Origin: Hevea brasiliensis | Taxonomy: Eukaryota; Streptophyta; Magnoliopsida; Malpighiales; Euphorbiaceae | Length of the DNA stretch: 64,000 bases | Direction: 5' to 3' | NCBI RefSeq assembly: GCF_030052815.1 | Contig: NC_079503.1 | Span: forward strand, 55,842,735-55,906,734 | Shown: in pieces, positions 1 through 12,656 of the stretch | How positions within the stretch are numbered: position 1 is the first letter of the stretch | Layout: each line of letters begins with the position of its first letter | The notes under the pieces: model-generated | Database searches by the model: none | Seen by the model: only the letters and a program-made list of their open reading frames with translations | Told to the model about the DNA's origin: nothing | Translations under genes and position numbers: made by a program

Positions 1-2413
1 GCAAGAAAATAAATATGTAGTGATTGTATATGTTTTATTTGTTTTGAATTTGTATATCATTAACTTTGTCCACTTTCATTCATTTGGTTGCCCAAGTAAC
101 CTACACTAGACAACTGGACTGGATAAACGGGTAAACTGGCACTGGGTATCAAGCACCTCGGGCCGTCACACCATCGATCACTTATGCATCTCCCGGTGTG
201 CAACAGAATAGCTAACAAGCTGTAAATAATATCAGGCACAAGGCCAAATCTCAATGCAAGGTCAGAATGGCTAAAAGCCATAAAATCACGGAATGGCATA
301 TTGCCATGTGCAGTACAGCTAACTGAACCCTATTGGCATGCCAAACTATTCAAACCAATCTTGTTAGGTATACTAGGGCATTTGAAACTTTTAAATTCTT
401 CAATTTGTGAATTTCAAGTTTTGGTGTCACTATTCATCTCATTGGTCAACAAAAATGTTGACTTTTGAATAGAAAATATGTACATTGACTTTGGCACTCC
501 CAACATACCACATTTGGCATTCAAAACTTGTTGGCATTAAGTATTTATACCATTTCAAAGTTTAAACCAAGGGAAGCAGAATTTTCAGTTTTTGTAACTC
601 AACTTTACTGTTCCATTGGACACTGTTGCAGTGGGAATTTGAAGAAATGGCAAACATGAAAGTTGTTCCTTATTTTGTCTAGTTGAATTTCCTTTTTTGA
701 ATCACTCTATTTGGAGTTTCGTAGCTCCAGATATGGCCCAAAGACCACAGTTGGCCGGATTTCCATTCTGCAGAAATTACCAAATCTACAGTAACATGAA
801 CAGTGACTGTGACTGCATATTTGAATAGGTTCTGGCCATAATTTGGGGTAGGTTTCTTCATGAAAGTTGTTTGTATATGTCTTAAATTGTTTCTGTAAAA
901 ATTTCAGGTCAATTGACCAAATCTACAGTGAGTTATGGCCAAATGAACAGTCATTTGGTCATTTCTGCAGGTGCTGTTGTAGGGTATCCGGATTGGGGCC
1001 AACTTTTGGTCCTCTTGCTTTGGTCTTTTGGGCATGGTTTCTTCAGCAAAAATGTGCCATTATAAGCCTAGTTTCATGTCCAATTGGCTAAACACCAATT
1101 AGACCAACACAGCCAAAGATATGGCAATCCAAGTGGACTGAAATCTCAGCCACTCTGCTACCCTCATTGGGCAGCATACACATTCACTTTGCCATGCTAT
1201 ATTTCAGTCCAATTTATGGTCAACTTACCTCAAATGGTCACTAATTGACCATTAGAGTGTTCTTTAACAATTCCCTAAGCCAAGTCAAATTTTCTCTCCT
1301 AAACCCTAGCTCAAATTCATAATTTTGTACAAACTACCCTAGTTAACTAACTAAATCAATATCCTTATGTTTATATACTTTAAACTTGATTTGTAGTTCA
1401 TTCCAAGTCAATCAAAAACACCCAATTCTATTCCTTCCCTAGGGCAGCTGAAATCCATGGGGTGCATACACTCAACTTTTATTCCTTTAAGTTACAAAAT
1501 CTCACCTATTTCAAGTCACTATCATGGATTAAAAGAGGTTTATGTATAAATATGCACTAACCTCTTGTAGGCAGATTTTTCCCAAGTTAAATCTTCACTT
1601 TCCTTCACTTTCTAGGCTTCCAAACACTTCCCCAAGAGATGTGGTTAAGTTTTAATGAAAGGCGTTTAGGGTTTAGTGGTGGAAACAAAGGAGAAAGGAA
1701 GCTTTTGGTTGAACATCAATGGAGGGAGAAGAGGAAGAAGTTTCGGCTAGTGAAAGGGGAGAGGATGGCTGCTGACTTTTTGAATCATTTTGGTCTCAAT
1801 TTGTCTCTTTTATTAGTTAGTTTATTGGTTAGTTAATTGTGATTGGTGGACAATTTTAAATGACATCACAATGATGTCATAAATAAGTCTTTTTCCCCAT
1901 TTTCTTTTCTTTCCTCCACTACTCATTTCCAATTTAATTTCTAGTATTGTTTATTCATATTTTATGTCATAATAATTATTTACTCAACTGGACAAGTCGG
2001 CCAAAAATCACCTCTGAAGGCGAAATGACCAAAATGCCCTCCGTTTGACTTAACGGTTCAAAATTATCTGTACCGATTGAAAAATTTTTCTAGGTATTTT
2101 CTTGGCATTCTAATGCCATAGGAACCTCAATAACCCTTCTCTAGAGTCCCAAAAATTATTTTATAATTTTTCCCCCGGGTCTAGGGCTCCTAGTTGCGAG
2201 AACCGCAACTTCCCTCTGGGCTAGGGCACCGGCTCGTTTAACTTGGTTGTATTTTATTTCTAAAATTTTTACTAAATTTTTCTTATTAATATTTGAGTTG
2301 ATTTTGGTTCTTCACTTTAGTTTAAATATTTTTCCGGATATTCTAGCTGTCCGGACCGACACTGGTCACCGGAACAGTAGGATGTACGGAGTAGTTACCG
2401 GGAGGGAGTTACA
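1..2413 (-). mobile_element. Group III gypsy-type LTR, sense-5' part (continues left of window)
   Basis: This block matches the right-hand 2.3 kb of the complete group III solo LTR at 15853-19904, for example the shared stretch on calling a base change-by-base walk from about 2070 to 2390 that includes the conserved GACCGACACTGGTCACCGG. It ends with GGGAGGGAGTTACA at 2413, a mutated form of the family end GTGAGGGTGTTACA. The next bases, AAATC, would be the target duplication, but the other border lies outside the window. A 5' splice-site-like GAG/GTTAGT lies at about 1560 on the minus strand. It sits inside a group II LTR that resumes at 2414. No intact coding region is present; short open frames here are chance. 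Confidence 0.8.
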
Positions 2414-5413
2414 AAATCGATAGCAACGAAAAAGTCTGAATTTGACCCGAAGAGGGGCATTTTGGTTATTTGACACCTAAAGTGGACTTTTGACCTAAAT
2501 GTCCATTAAAAATAAGTAGTATTAGATTGTAAAAATTTAATGAAAAATGAAATTAAGTATAAAATGTAATTTAAGTAAAAAGAGGGCATTAGTGCAATTA
2601 TGGAGAATTTGAATTATTTAATTAATTCAATAAGGTTAGTGGAGCACTAAGTGGACTATATAAGCCCTATAAGGACCATAAAATCTGCATTAAAACTTCA
2701 TCTTCTTCCCATTTTAAAACCTTGTCGAATTTAAGCTCTCCCATTGTCCTCCATGGCCATCCCACATGCAAGCTTCCTCTCCTCCATGATCAAGTCATGA
2801 TTCCTATAAGTGTCTGCATTAAAAGTGATGTACACATCTTGGGCAGAATATTGGGAGCAAAAATAAGGAAGTTTGGTGAGGTTTTAGTCAACCTCAAAAA
2901 ATGTTAGTGCTTAATCTCTCCATTTTCTTTCATTAGATCTTGTTTTGAGCTTTGGGTGTGTTGAATTATGGAAGAAATTTGAGGTTTGATGAATTATTGG
3001 TGATGGAGCATTTTGGCAGCTATGAAACCTCACCATGAACAGCTTGCCCTTGCATATAAATGGTTGTTTGGATGTTGATTTAAATGTTTAATTGTATTAA
3101 AGTTGAATTCCATGTGTAAAGTTTGATTTGTAAGCTTGAAAAGTGAAAGTGGAAGTTGATGGGTATGTGTAAACTTGTGGCAGCCTCATGAAGAAAATTA
3201 AAGTGTTTAAGTTCATGAAATATTATTAAATTATGTTGCTTATGGTGGCAGCATGTGTATGTGAATAATTATTTGGATTTGGACATGTAAATGGGGTATG
3301 TTCATGTGGTTAAATTATTGTAATTGGACTTTGAAAATTCTGAGTTATAATGTGTATGTTGAGAGTGGTTACAAGTTGCCCAAAATGACCAAAATGTGAT
3401 GTAAAGTGTGTTAATGTTATGGTACCAAATCAGAATTGGCATGAAAGGTAAACTTGGTAAGTATTGAAATTGTAATTGGTAAGTGTTGAATAATGTGTAA
3501 CAGGGCAGTGTACATTTTAGCTTAGAACCTTAAGTGTGTGACTCCAATTGGTATGAGACCAATTGGAGGTGAAACTAGGCACAAAAAGTGCCAACTTTCA
3601 TGAAGAAAGCTTACCTAAATTCTGCCTAGAAGATGACTTGAAAAATGACCAAATCCAGATTAATGACTTGAAAGCCTGAAAATTGACCATTTGAGCAGTA
3701 GTTAGTGTTTTGACCATAACTTACTCAAAACAGTTCCAATTGACCTAAAATTTTTACCATAAATAGTTTAGACATAGATCTACAATTCTTATGAAGACAC
3801 CAAAGCCCAGAAATGGCCAGAACCAGCCAAATAGCTTGCACAAGTTTAGGTACCAAAACTGGCCGAACCAAAAGTAACCTAAAAATGACCTAAGCCTACC
3901 ATTTTGGTGCATTCTGTTCAGCATTGGTAAATTGACCATATCTTGGTCTACACTACTTAGAATGACCTGAAATTTTGCCCCGCGTACAATAAGAGATAGA
4001 CCTACAAGTTTGTAGTTTGGACCAAAACCCGAAAATCGAAGAAACTAGGTCGTCCGGCTAGGTCAAAATAGTACACCGAAATTCAGTAAATTGCAATAAA
4101 ATGCAATACACTTGGAAATGAAATTGGTAACATATACCAATACTAAAGAGCTATAAAATGTGACATATTACTAACATTAGAATTGACTCACTTAGAGTGC
4201 ATCAAGGGTCAATATTATAGGTTGACTAATGAAATGGATTGAAGGGAATAGTATCAAGAAAATTTAAATATTGAATTTTATTATTAGAAACAAATTCATT
4301 GAGTACTGAAACACTTTAAATTGTGTGTTTCAGTTGAAAAGGATATTGAGAAGCATAAGGAACACTGAGTCAGGGCCAAGAGGCATTTATCAGAGGTTTG
4401 TGCACAATACCTTTTATATTCACTGTTTTTACTAGAAAATTTATTTGGAGAAATGAGTTATGAATAATATTTGATTGTTTTGGCTTTGGGAATTTTATTT
4501 GAAAATTATTGTGTTGCCTACTTTGCAAATGGAAATTTTGAGATAAAATGTGAGTTTGTATGAAATATTTAAATATTGTGATTTGGAATTGTTTTGATTC
4601 ACACTTGGCATGACAATATTACTATGTTCCTCCCTCATTGATTTCGAATAGTGGGGTGAGTGTGCCTTGTCGTGATGTACACACGGCATGTTCGGAAAAG
4701 TTTGTGTCATGACCTAAATTGTGTTATCGATTGGAAACATTGTGTTATTCAATTGTTTGATCAAATTTGTGTTATATGAGCTTTAAAAAATTGTGAATTG
4801 TTTGGATTGTAAATTATCAACAAAAGTTTTACATACGCATTTTAAATTGTTATTGTGCACCACTGAGTAAATTTTACTCAGCAATAGCTTTTTTATTGCT
4901 GTCGCAGGTAGACAGACGGACAGAGCAGCAGAGTAGGCTGCTTATACCATATTTTGAGATTTCGCCGGGTATATCGAGTATACCATATTGTGTAGTTTTT
5001 ATTGTAATGTATGTACACTGTATGTATATATTGTACTTGGTTTTGAGTAGTTGTAACCTAAAATTGTAAACTATTTTGGCCTGTATAAGTATTGTGATAA
5101 ATTTATCTTATCTCAGTTTTTGGAAATATTGGAAAATTATTGTTGAATTGAGTTGACAATTGTTGAGGAATTTACCGTATTGAACAAATTATTGGAAGTG
5201 CTTTTTACAGGTTTTTGAAGAACTATTTTATTTAAAATATAGATGGCACTCTACCAAAATTTTTACAGAATTTATTAATACTTCAAATGTGTTATCTGGT
5301 TTCACTTCAGTAAGAAAATTTTTAACACCTATAAATAGTGCTCACCACTATAAAAAGAAGTAAGAAAAGGTTTAAAATCCTTTGTAGTGTATTTAATGGA
5401 TTATCAGTAGACG
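2414..5413 (+). mobile_element. Group II gypsy-type LTR, main segment (split)
   Basis: Sense is plus. The sequence parallels the solo LTR 45751-49664 from about 400 bp inside that LTR. It carries a TATA-like TATATAAG near 2656, a donor-like TGTTAGT at 2902, the CTCCAATTGGT/ACCAATTGGAG inverted repeat at 3542-3568, the three-hairpin cassette at 4863-4984 and TGTA-rich 3'-end-like sequence near 5005-5035. It is interrupted at 5413 by the element 5414-20505 and its last 70 bases reappear at 20506-20575. The first ~400 bp lie left of the window, beyond the group III LTR. Confidence 0.85.
4863..4984 (+). other. LTR three-hairpin cassette (group II, sense plus)
   Basis: Hairpin 1 is CTGAGTAAATTTTACTCAG (4863-4881, 9-bp arms). 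Hairpin 2 (4881-4905) pairs GCAATAGC with GCTGTCGC and runs into CGCAG/GTAG, a 3' splice-site-like end at 4907. Hairpin 3 (4968-4984) pairs GGTATA with TATACC. The first arm of hairpin 2 has lost one pair by a G-to-A change at a former CG. Confidence 0.7.
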
Positions 5414-6024
5414 TGTCACACTTTACTCCTCGTAAGATGTAACATGCTCCCGTAGTACACCTAATGAATTACCGTACTTCGCCTACCGATAACCTATTAA
5501 ATATACTACAAGGGATTTTAAAATAATTTTCGTTCATTTTTAAATTGGTGGGTAAATTTTTTTTTTCAGATATTAAAAACCTTTATTTAAAGTCCAAACA
5601 TAAATTAAGTTTTTAGATATTTAAAATCTCCGCAATTTTTATGAAAATTTCGGCAGAGTGCCATCTGTATTTTGAGAAAACAATTCTTCAAAACCTAAAA
5701 ATAAAGACACTCCCAATATTTTTTCAAATCACAACTCCATTGTTCAATCTCATTTCACAAATCAATACAAGCAACTCAATACATAGTTTAAATTAAATCA
5801 AACATTGAAATATCTCATTAAGATAACAAAATGAATATTTACATTCATGGGAGTATTAAAAATTTAGTAGTGCAAACTTTATAAATACATAAAATCTCAA
5901 GATAACCTTATAATAATTTGTATTTCATTACAATCCAAAAATATATTACAAAAGAGTTGGTACACCTGCTCAAAGTAAATTTTATACATACAATTACAGA
6001 ATTACATCAAAATCTAAAGTACAA

Positions 6025-6146
6025 GGGTATACCTATGATATACCCGAAGATAGTCTCACTGTGCTTTTTAGTAATTTTGCTCAGCTGCTTTATATTTTCT
6101 TTCACCTGCGACAGCATACAAAGCTATCGCTGAGTGGTGAACTCAG
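6025..6146 (-). other. LTR three-hairpin cassette (group I)
   Basis: On the plus strand: hairpin 3 pairs GGGTATA with TATACCC (6025-6045), hairpin 2 pairs GCGACAGC with GCTATCGC (6108-6130, one G-U pair in sense RNA), hairpin 1 pairs CTGAGT with ACTCAG (6130-6146). In the sense direction a CGCAG/GTGAA 3' splice-site-like end lies at about 6106. Confidence 0.7.
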
Positions 6147-6194
6147 TGGTGCACAAACTAATAATTTAAAACTTAATATAAGTTATGCTTGACA

Positions 6195-7104
6195 ATTCAT
6201 AACAAATAAAAATTTAAAATTTCTAAATTCTTCAAAATTCATAACATTCAGAAATCAATATTTTCATTCATGCAAATTATTCATTTGAATAACATTTTGA
6301 TTAAATAGTAACTATTTATCTACATTTCTTTTAAATCCCGAAACAATACAAAAATATTTTGAGTCACTGACAAATTATTTATTTCAACCACAATTTATCA
6401 AACTATGCATAATTTAAAGGGCGTTGCCAACATTCACACAGTTGAACCCATAACCCAAAATTCAAATAGATGTCGTGTTGTACACCACGACATTTTACAC
6501 TCTCCTAATAACCAAGGCAAAAAGGGAGGAATAAAGACTAGCTAGTATATATGAGTACTCATTCAAACTCTTCCCCAACTGGCAAGCCAGAAAGGAAGGA
6601 ACTCGCCCCATCTAGTGGAGGAGATATCTCACTAGACAAGCTAATGAGAATTCATAACAAATAAAAATTTAAAATTTCTAAATTCTTCAAAATTCATAAC
6701 ATTCAGAAATCAATATTTTCATTCATGCAAATTATTCATTTGAATAACATTTTGATTAAATAGTAACTATTTATCTACATTTCTTTTAAATCCCGAAACA
6801 ATACAAAAATATTTTGAGTCACTGACAAATTATTTATTTCAACCACAATTTATCAAACTATGCATAATTTAAAGGGCGTTGCCAACATTCACACAGTTGA
6901 ACCCATAACCCAAAATTCAAATAGATGCCGTGTTGTACACCACGACATTTTACACTCTCCTAATAACCGAGGCAAAAAGGGAGGAATAAAGACTAGCTAG
7001 TATATATGAGTACTCATTCAAACTCTTCCCCAACTGGCAAGCCAGAAAGGAAGGAACTCGCCCCATCTAGTGGAGGAGATATCTCACTAGACAAGCTAAT
7101 GAGA
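6195..7104. repeat. Direct tandem duplication, 2 x ~455 bp
   Basis: The segment from AATTCATAACAAATAAA at 6195 to about 6649 is repeated nearly perfectly from 6649 to 7104. The two copies differ at only a few positions (for example GATGTCGTG against GATGCCGTG). The partner LTR has a single copy (near 13455-13915), so this arose after, or during, insertion of this element. An AATTCATAAC stretch present at both ends of the unit could have driven unequal exchange or slippage. Confidence 0.93.
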
Positions 7105-9651
7105 ATTCATAACATATTTTGCCATATCAACTGTGGTTTCAAATCATATTCAAAACAATTTCTATTTACAAAGTGTTTACAAATCATCAACATATTTAAT
7201 CATCATAAATTCATGCTCAAGGTTGGCAACACATCAAACTTAAAATTTACAATCCTCAAAACCATGCAATAAATCCTTAAATGCATAAGAAAATTTACTT
7301 TTAATTTATTCAATTTCATTCAACAAATTAAAATCCTCAACACAACAAAATTATAAATCATAAAATAAACTTATTGAAATTAATTTAGAAGTGAAAGGTA
7401 ACAAAATAGTTAGTTGTGCACAAACCTTATACGAGTCGCCTCTTGGCCTTGACTCGATGTCTTGAGTTCTTTCCCAGTATTCTTTTCCACTGAAACACAT
7501 AGTTTCACAGTGTTTCAGTATCACAATTTATCATAACCCCAAAATAAATTGAAATCTACTCATACCTAGCTTTAATATGCTAAACTTGACGTTCTTTAAA
7601 ATTTGTATTTCGGGGTTACTATTCATGATACTATTCAAGTCAATTTGTTGACTTTCTAATGCTTAATAGGTATGGGAATTCTAATTTCACCCACATACCA
7701 CATTTTAGTTACCTAATTTATTGGTTTTGGTTGTTTTCTCAAATTTTAAGTCTTTTAGGCAAATTTGCAAATTTTCAATTTTAGTGTCTTATGTTGCACT
7801 GTTCCATTGGTCATTTTGCTGTTAGAATTGGGCTATGGTTTCTCCACAGAAATTGTTCCTTATTGTCTTAAATTTATTTCCCTTTTTGAATCGCTCCATT
7901 TGGAGTTTTGTAGCTCAAGTTATAGCCATTTGAATCATGGCTGCCGGATTGGACTTAACCCAGATTTCTGGGCACCAACTGGTTCTGGCAGTTTTAGGTC
8001 ACCAAATTTAGGTGGCCAAATGACTTAGTCAAGGGCATAATTTGGGTTTGTGTTCTTCATGAAAGTTTTAGGTCTATATCTCAGCTTTCCACTAGTAAAT
8101 TTTCAGGTCGTTTAGACCTGCCTAGCCCAAGTTATGGCCAAATGAACAAACATTGTTCATTTGGTCATTTTTGTACAGGTCAGATTGCAGAAATCCAGAT
8201 TTGGTCAATTTGTTCACTAGGTTTTGGTCACTTTTTGGGCATGATTCCTAAATGAAAATTGTGTCATTTTGTGTCTATTTTCATTCCCAATTGGCCTCAT
8301 ACCAATTGGAATTGTAAATTTTCAGTTTTGGTCCCTCAAAGGGACCTTGGTCCTACTGCCTGCAGCATGGCTATTTTCAATCCGAATTTAAACTCACTTC
8401 TAACACTTCCAACACATCTCAATTGGTCACAAATGACCATTTTTCATCTCAATCAAGGTCAAACACAACAGACCCATTCTCACATTTTTGGCTTCCAAAA
8501 CCCCAGGTGCCAAACTCTAATTTTCATGCTTAGCTCAATTCATGCAATTTAAACATACAAATCACCTATACAACATTAATTCACCAAGATTTCATATTTA
8601 ACTTAACTAAACACCATCAAACTCTAGGATACCATGGCTGCTGAAATTTTCTACTCATCATGCATGCAAGATTATTTTCATTTTCTTCACAATTTCCATG
8701 CATCTCAACTAAATTTCAAGTAGTATTTAAAGATTTAAAACCAATTTATACATACCTTGATTTATGGATTCTCTAATTCTCCAAGTCTCCTTCTTTTCTT
8801 CTTCTTTTTGTTACTAATCACTCCACCAAGGTCTAAAATCAAACTTTAATGCTGATGGTTAGGGTTTTTATGGTGAGGAAGGGAGGAGAAATCAAGCTTT
8901 TAAGGGTTAAAAATGGTGGAAATGTGAGAGAATTAGAGAGAAAGAGAGAGTGGCGGAAATCCATGAGAAAGAAGACCAAAAAATAAATTTCATCATTTTG
9001 TTATTTTATGTGTATTTATCCCAAATTGACTTAGTCAAATTAAGTAAATAATTGATAATTATTTATTGAGTCATACATGATGTCATTCATGATGATGTCA
9101 TTTTTCTTTATTTTCTTTTCTTTTCTTTTTCCTTTCTTTTTCCTCACTTTTTTAATTTAATTCTATATTCTGATATTTTCATTTCTTCGATTTTATTGGA
9201 CTGTTAGGTCAGAAGTCAGCTCTAGGGGTGAATTGACCAAATTGCCCCTCGCCGATTCGACCCGGTTTGCAAATAATTCAATTTTTCTTCCAGCTCCTTC
9301 ACCTAATTATTTGACTGGCTTAACAATTCTTTTTCGTGATTTTCTCTTTTCCACTGTGTTTGCAATAGTCCTAAGGACCACGACGTCACATTTTACGGTT
9401 CAAAATTTGAGTTTAAATCGACTTCGCAATCCTTCCCGAGAAGGTCACCCATCACTGTGACCTCGGCTCATTTAACTTCTTATGTTCTATTTTTCTTATT
9501 TATACTTAACTAATTGACAATTACTAATTATTTGTGTTCAGAGCTTATCTAGTTGTCTTAAGTGTGGTTCTAATCCTCTTAATTATCCGGACCGACACCG
9601 GTCACCGGAATAGTGAAATATACCAGACTATGCAAATAGGGGTGTTACAAT

Positions 9652-9670
9652 TCTCCCCCCCCCCCCCCTT
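9652..9670 (-). promoter_or_regulatory. Polypurine tract of the deleted chromovirus
   Basis: Read on the minus strand this is AAG followed by 14 G and AGAA, directly before the 3' LTR start TGTAACACCCC. It would prime plus-strand DNA synthesis during reverse transcription. The equivalent tract in the element at 26486-36852 has 8 G. Confidence 0.9.
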
Positions 9671-9744
9671 AAAATAATTTCGTCCTCGAAATTTTACATG
9701 GTATCAGTCTTTGAACAGTTGTGGGTGCTGTCTCCTCATGTCTT

Positions 9745-9975
9745 ATTCACGCTCCTAAGTAGCTTCCTGGCCTGAATGATGGTTTCTTAGCACTTTAACC
9801 AATACTATTTACTCATCGATTGCTCACCTCGTGTGCCAAGTTTCTTATGAGCTTCGGTCATAAGTTAGATTCAAATTCGTTTTAATTTTAGAGGTAAGCA
9901 AATCTGTGTGGTAGTGGATCCACTCTTTCTAGGACCTCGTATGATCCTATGGGTGAGAACTTAGTTTTACTCTTT
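9745..9975 (-). pseudogene. Chromovirus pol C-terminal remnant (integrase tail and chromodomain)
   Basis: On the minus strand, a degraded frame near 9910-9975 resembles the integrase GPY/F module (KLSSHPIGSYEVLERV), and one near 9745-9810 resembles the end of a Tekay-type chromodomain (VLVKVLRNHHSGQEAT followed by a stop where tryptophan is usual). Frame changes and stops (including TAG and TAA within ten codons) show that it is dead. The chromodomain tail normally guides integration of these elements to certain chromatin. Its position immediately before the polypurine tract is the standard place for the pol C-terminus, which supports the assignment despite the decay. Confidence 0.7.
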
Positions 9976-11637
9976 TCTTATCAAATCTCTTGATCATTTG
10001 ATGCAACCTTTAGTTTAGTTTAGAATATTTTAGTATTTTCTTGCTGTTGTTTTAGCAATTATTTTCCTTTGTGGTCTTTTTTTTTTTATTTTAAATGACC
10101 TTGTTGGTCATATATGAACTGCTTATCTCTTTCTTGGCCATAGGTCCATAACCATTATCTTACCATCTCCATTTATGACCAAGGCCTATGTGCCATTTTG
10201 CACTATCTTGTTTGCTTTTGTTTAACTTATTTCCTTCTTGATAAAATAGTTCGGGATATCGTTACGCGTCTTAAGTAGGTTGTTTGCCCTGGTGGCAATT
10301 CCTCATCTAGTGTTTTTCTCATTTCTTACTGTTCTATTTGTTTTTTTTTTCACAGCTTAACTTTAATTATTTTATTCCTCAATCTTATCTTCTTCCTTAA
10401 CTTGACTATCGAGTCATGATTTAACACCTCTTATCATCCCTAATAAATCCACTATACTTCAATATTACTTTGATTTGGTCCTCTGACCATTCTAGTCAAC
10501 ACTTTAACTAATATTCATAATGTTTATTTATTACATTCGCACCAACTATTCTAATTTTTACTTCCATAACTCTTTTATCTATCAATATTTTATAGCTTAT
10601 TTTCCGCTAGTTTGCGATCATTACCTTTTATTTTTTAACCATAAACAATTTTGTAATCTTAAGAAGGGAGTCTACTAGACTCTCCTGTTTCCCATGCTAT
10701 TCAAAAGTTTTACTTTAATTCTAATCTAATTCTTATGATCCGCACAATAAAATTGTGCTCTTCCTCAAGAATACCTGGCCAACTAGTTCCTATCGAATTA
10801 CTGTTATTAGTAGAATATCATTTCTTAACTATTTTATAAGTTATAATTGTCATCCATAGCATCCTGTCTCTTCTAGGGGAACAAAATTATATTTTGTGTC
10901 TTACTGCTACACAAATAGAATATTGTTCCTTACTAAACTTTGAGCAAAAGATCCATTGCAATACCAGAACAACTATAAACCCCATATCGGAGACTGGATG
11001 ACTTAGCCCTATAAGTGTTATTTTTAAATTTTTACTATGCTAAAATCTCTAGTCCCATAATAATTCTTGATGTACTGTAATTCATGCTAGGGTAACGGAG
11101 TCTTTAACTCTCACTACCTTGCAACCATAATCTTTTGATATTCTAATTATAGAGTTTTAAATCCCAAATTAGGATTTTCAAACTCAGTTCTAGTAATAAA
11201 ACTCTATTCTGGTATATTTTGTACCAGAGCGAAAGTCATTTATAACTATTCTTATCCTTATGTACTATTGGGTAGTACATAGCTCTACACAATAAATCTC
11301 AAGTCAGTGCTGTAATCTGCGGCTTACAGCACAAACATCAAGAATATTGCGTAGCTACTATGATACATCCAAATACATCAAACTTCCTTATGTTTTATTT
11401 CTTTCAAATCCACTAATATCTTAAACTTATTTTGATTATAGTACTTACTGACATCTATCAACAGTAATACCTTTACTTCCTTCTAGAGTAGATATATTGC
11501 TATAACTTACTTTTTGGTCCTCTTGCCTTACCTAATTAGGCTTATTAATTAACTTTATAATTTATCGTAGTCTAGGAGATGTCTCTCACTAGAAACTTTT
11601 CCAAAATTAATTCCAATCACGCTTATTATCTTAATTC
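9976..11637 (-). other. Internal non-coding segment of the deleted chromovirus
   Basis: No open frame of note and no recognisable reverse transcriptase. About 10440-11640 is clearly colinear with 30660-31500 of the other gypsy element although their LTRs belong to different groups. It contains a perfect 9-bp-stem inverted repeat, GTGCTGTAA/TTACAGCAC, at 11307-11332, whose counterpart at 31010-31033 has a compensating base-pair change. Confidence 0.7.
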
Positions 11638-12488
11638 TTATCCTAAAAGACTAATTACTAATACATTAAAATTTATCTCCATGCAAGGGAATAGCAGTAG
11701 AACATATAATTTTGCATTAGCATATAAATAAGTAGAGCCGGAATCAAATAGTACATAATTATTCCTTTCACAAGTTAAGAATATACCGACAACTACATCT
11801 GAAGTCTCTACTTCTTCCCCTCGATGCATGGCATTCCCTCTTTCTAGTGTGTTCCTCTGCTCGGGTTGGTCCATTGTGCGAGGATTACCCGAAGTGTTGT
11901 CTCTACTTCTGCCTCTGCCTCCACTGACTATTAATAAGCCTCTAAAATCAGAACCTTGGACTGATTCCTCTGGTGTAGTATGTGGCATAAATTGACGTGT
12001 GCTAGTACAATCTCGGGCGAAATGTCCAATTACAGCACAATTGAAGCAGGCTCTAGTGACCCTATGGCAAATACCCCCATGAAATTTTCTACAAACGTCA
12101 CAGATACGGATAGGGTAGGAACTTCTGGTTCTTTGATGAATGGTTCTTAATTGCTTCCGCCCTGAAGATCCACCTCTGTCATACTTAGGAGCTCGGGGTC
12201 CCTCATAATCTTTTTCTTTCCCAAATTACTACTCGAACTTTGACCGATGGGTTTCCCACTTTTCTCTTTTTCATGCTGCTCTTGAGGGGGTTGGGTTTGT
12301 ACTTGGGCCTGGGCTGACAGATTATCAGCCATTTGCTGAAAGAACATGGCCATCTGCTAGGCCGTTTGTGCAGTAATTTGTATAGGAGGGCCTGGTGCAG
12401 TTGGACCTCCAACGCTCTGCGAAGCTGGGGCCTCTCCTCGTACGTTAGCTGTATCAGACTGCTCTACCGTTTTATCCCCCTTGTCCAT
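11638..12488 (-). pseudogene. Broken gag and aspartic protease of the deleted chromovirus
   Basis: The gag frame starts at an ATG at 12488 (MDKGDKTVEQ), about 170 bp after the primer-binding site, and soon meets a TAG. It reopens at 12353 (MAMFFQQMADNLSAQ, then Gln/Lys-rich). The gag core that assembles particles is missing. Near 12010-12090 lies a double zinc-knuckle signature ending CFNCAVIGHFARDC, the nucleic-acid-binding part of gag. The frame 11988-11638 then holds an RG-rich linker and a protease-like segment with YVLFDSGSTYLYAN, where DSG is the active-site triplet. At least two frame breaks and one nonsense codon separate these parts, so no functional polyprotein can be made. It would have depended on an autonomous relative for movement. 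Confidence 0.85.
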
Positions 12489-12656
12489 ATCTATCCACAG
12501 GATTTTTTTTTATTTCCTGTACAACCAACACAAGGAGATTTCTCCCCGTTAGTTCATATTTATGATGTAAATGTACTATATGTATCAAACATTCGAGCAG
12601 TTGTACTTACCAAAAAATATTTCAAATTCACAGTTCAAAATTTACTTTAAAAACTA

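Larger units (their letters stand above)
5414..9649 (-). repeat. 3' LTR of the deleted chromovirus (group I)
   Basis: It starts TGTCACACTTTACTCC on the plus strand and ends GGGGTGTTACA at 9649, next to the polypurine tract. Length is 4236 bp against about 3772 bp for its partner (12677-20505 less the nested insert and one TSD copy); the excess is explained by the ~455-bp tandem duplication at 6195-7104. It carries the hairpin cassette (6025-6146), the CCAATTGG inverted repeat (~8287-8309) and a donor-like AG/GTATGT at 8755 on the minus strand. Confidence 0.92.

Noticed and set aside
867..1091. Open frames through the repeated LTR modules (e.g. 867-1091, 14833-15048, 50871-51293) as a conserved small protein
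   Set aside because: The modules are shared at DNA level, but reading frames and stops differ between copies; no consistent protein emerges.
5414..9649. LTR blocks bounded by TGTAACACCC/GTGACA as DNA transposons with terminal inverted repeats
   Set aside because: Two blocks occur as flanking pairs around gag remnants with primer-binding site and polypurine tract, and all measurable target duplications are 5 bp, which fits LTR elements.
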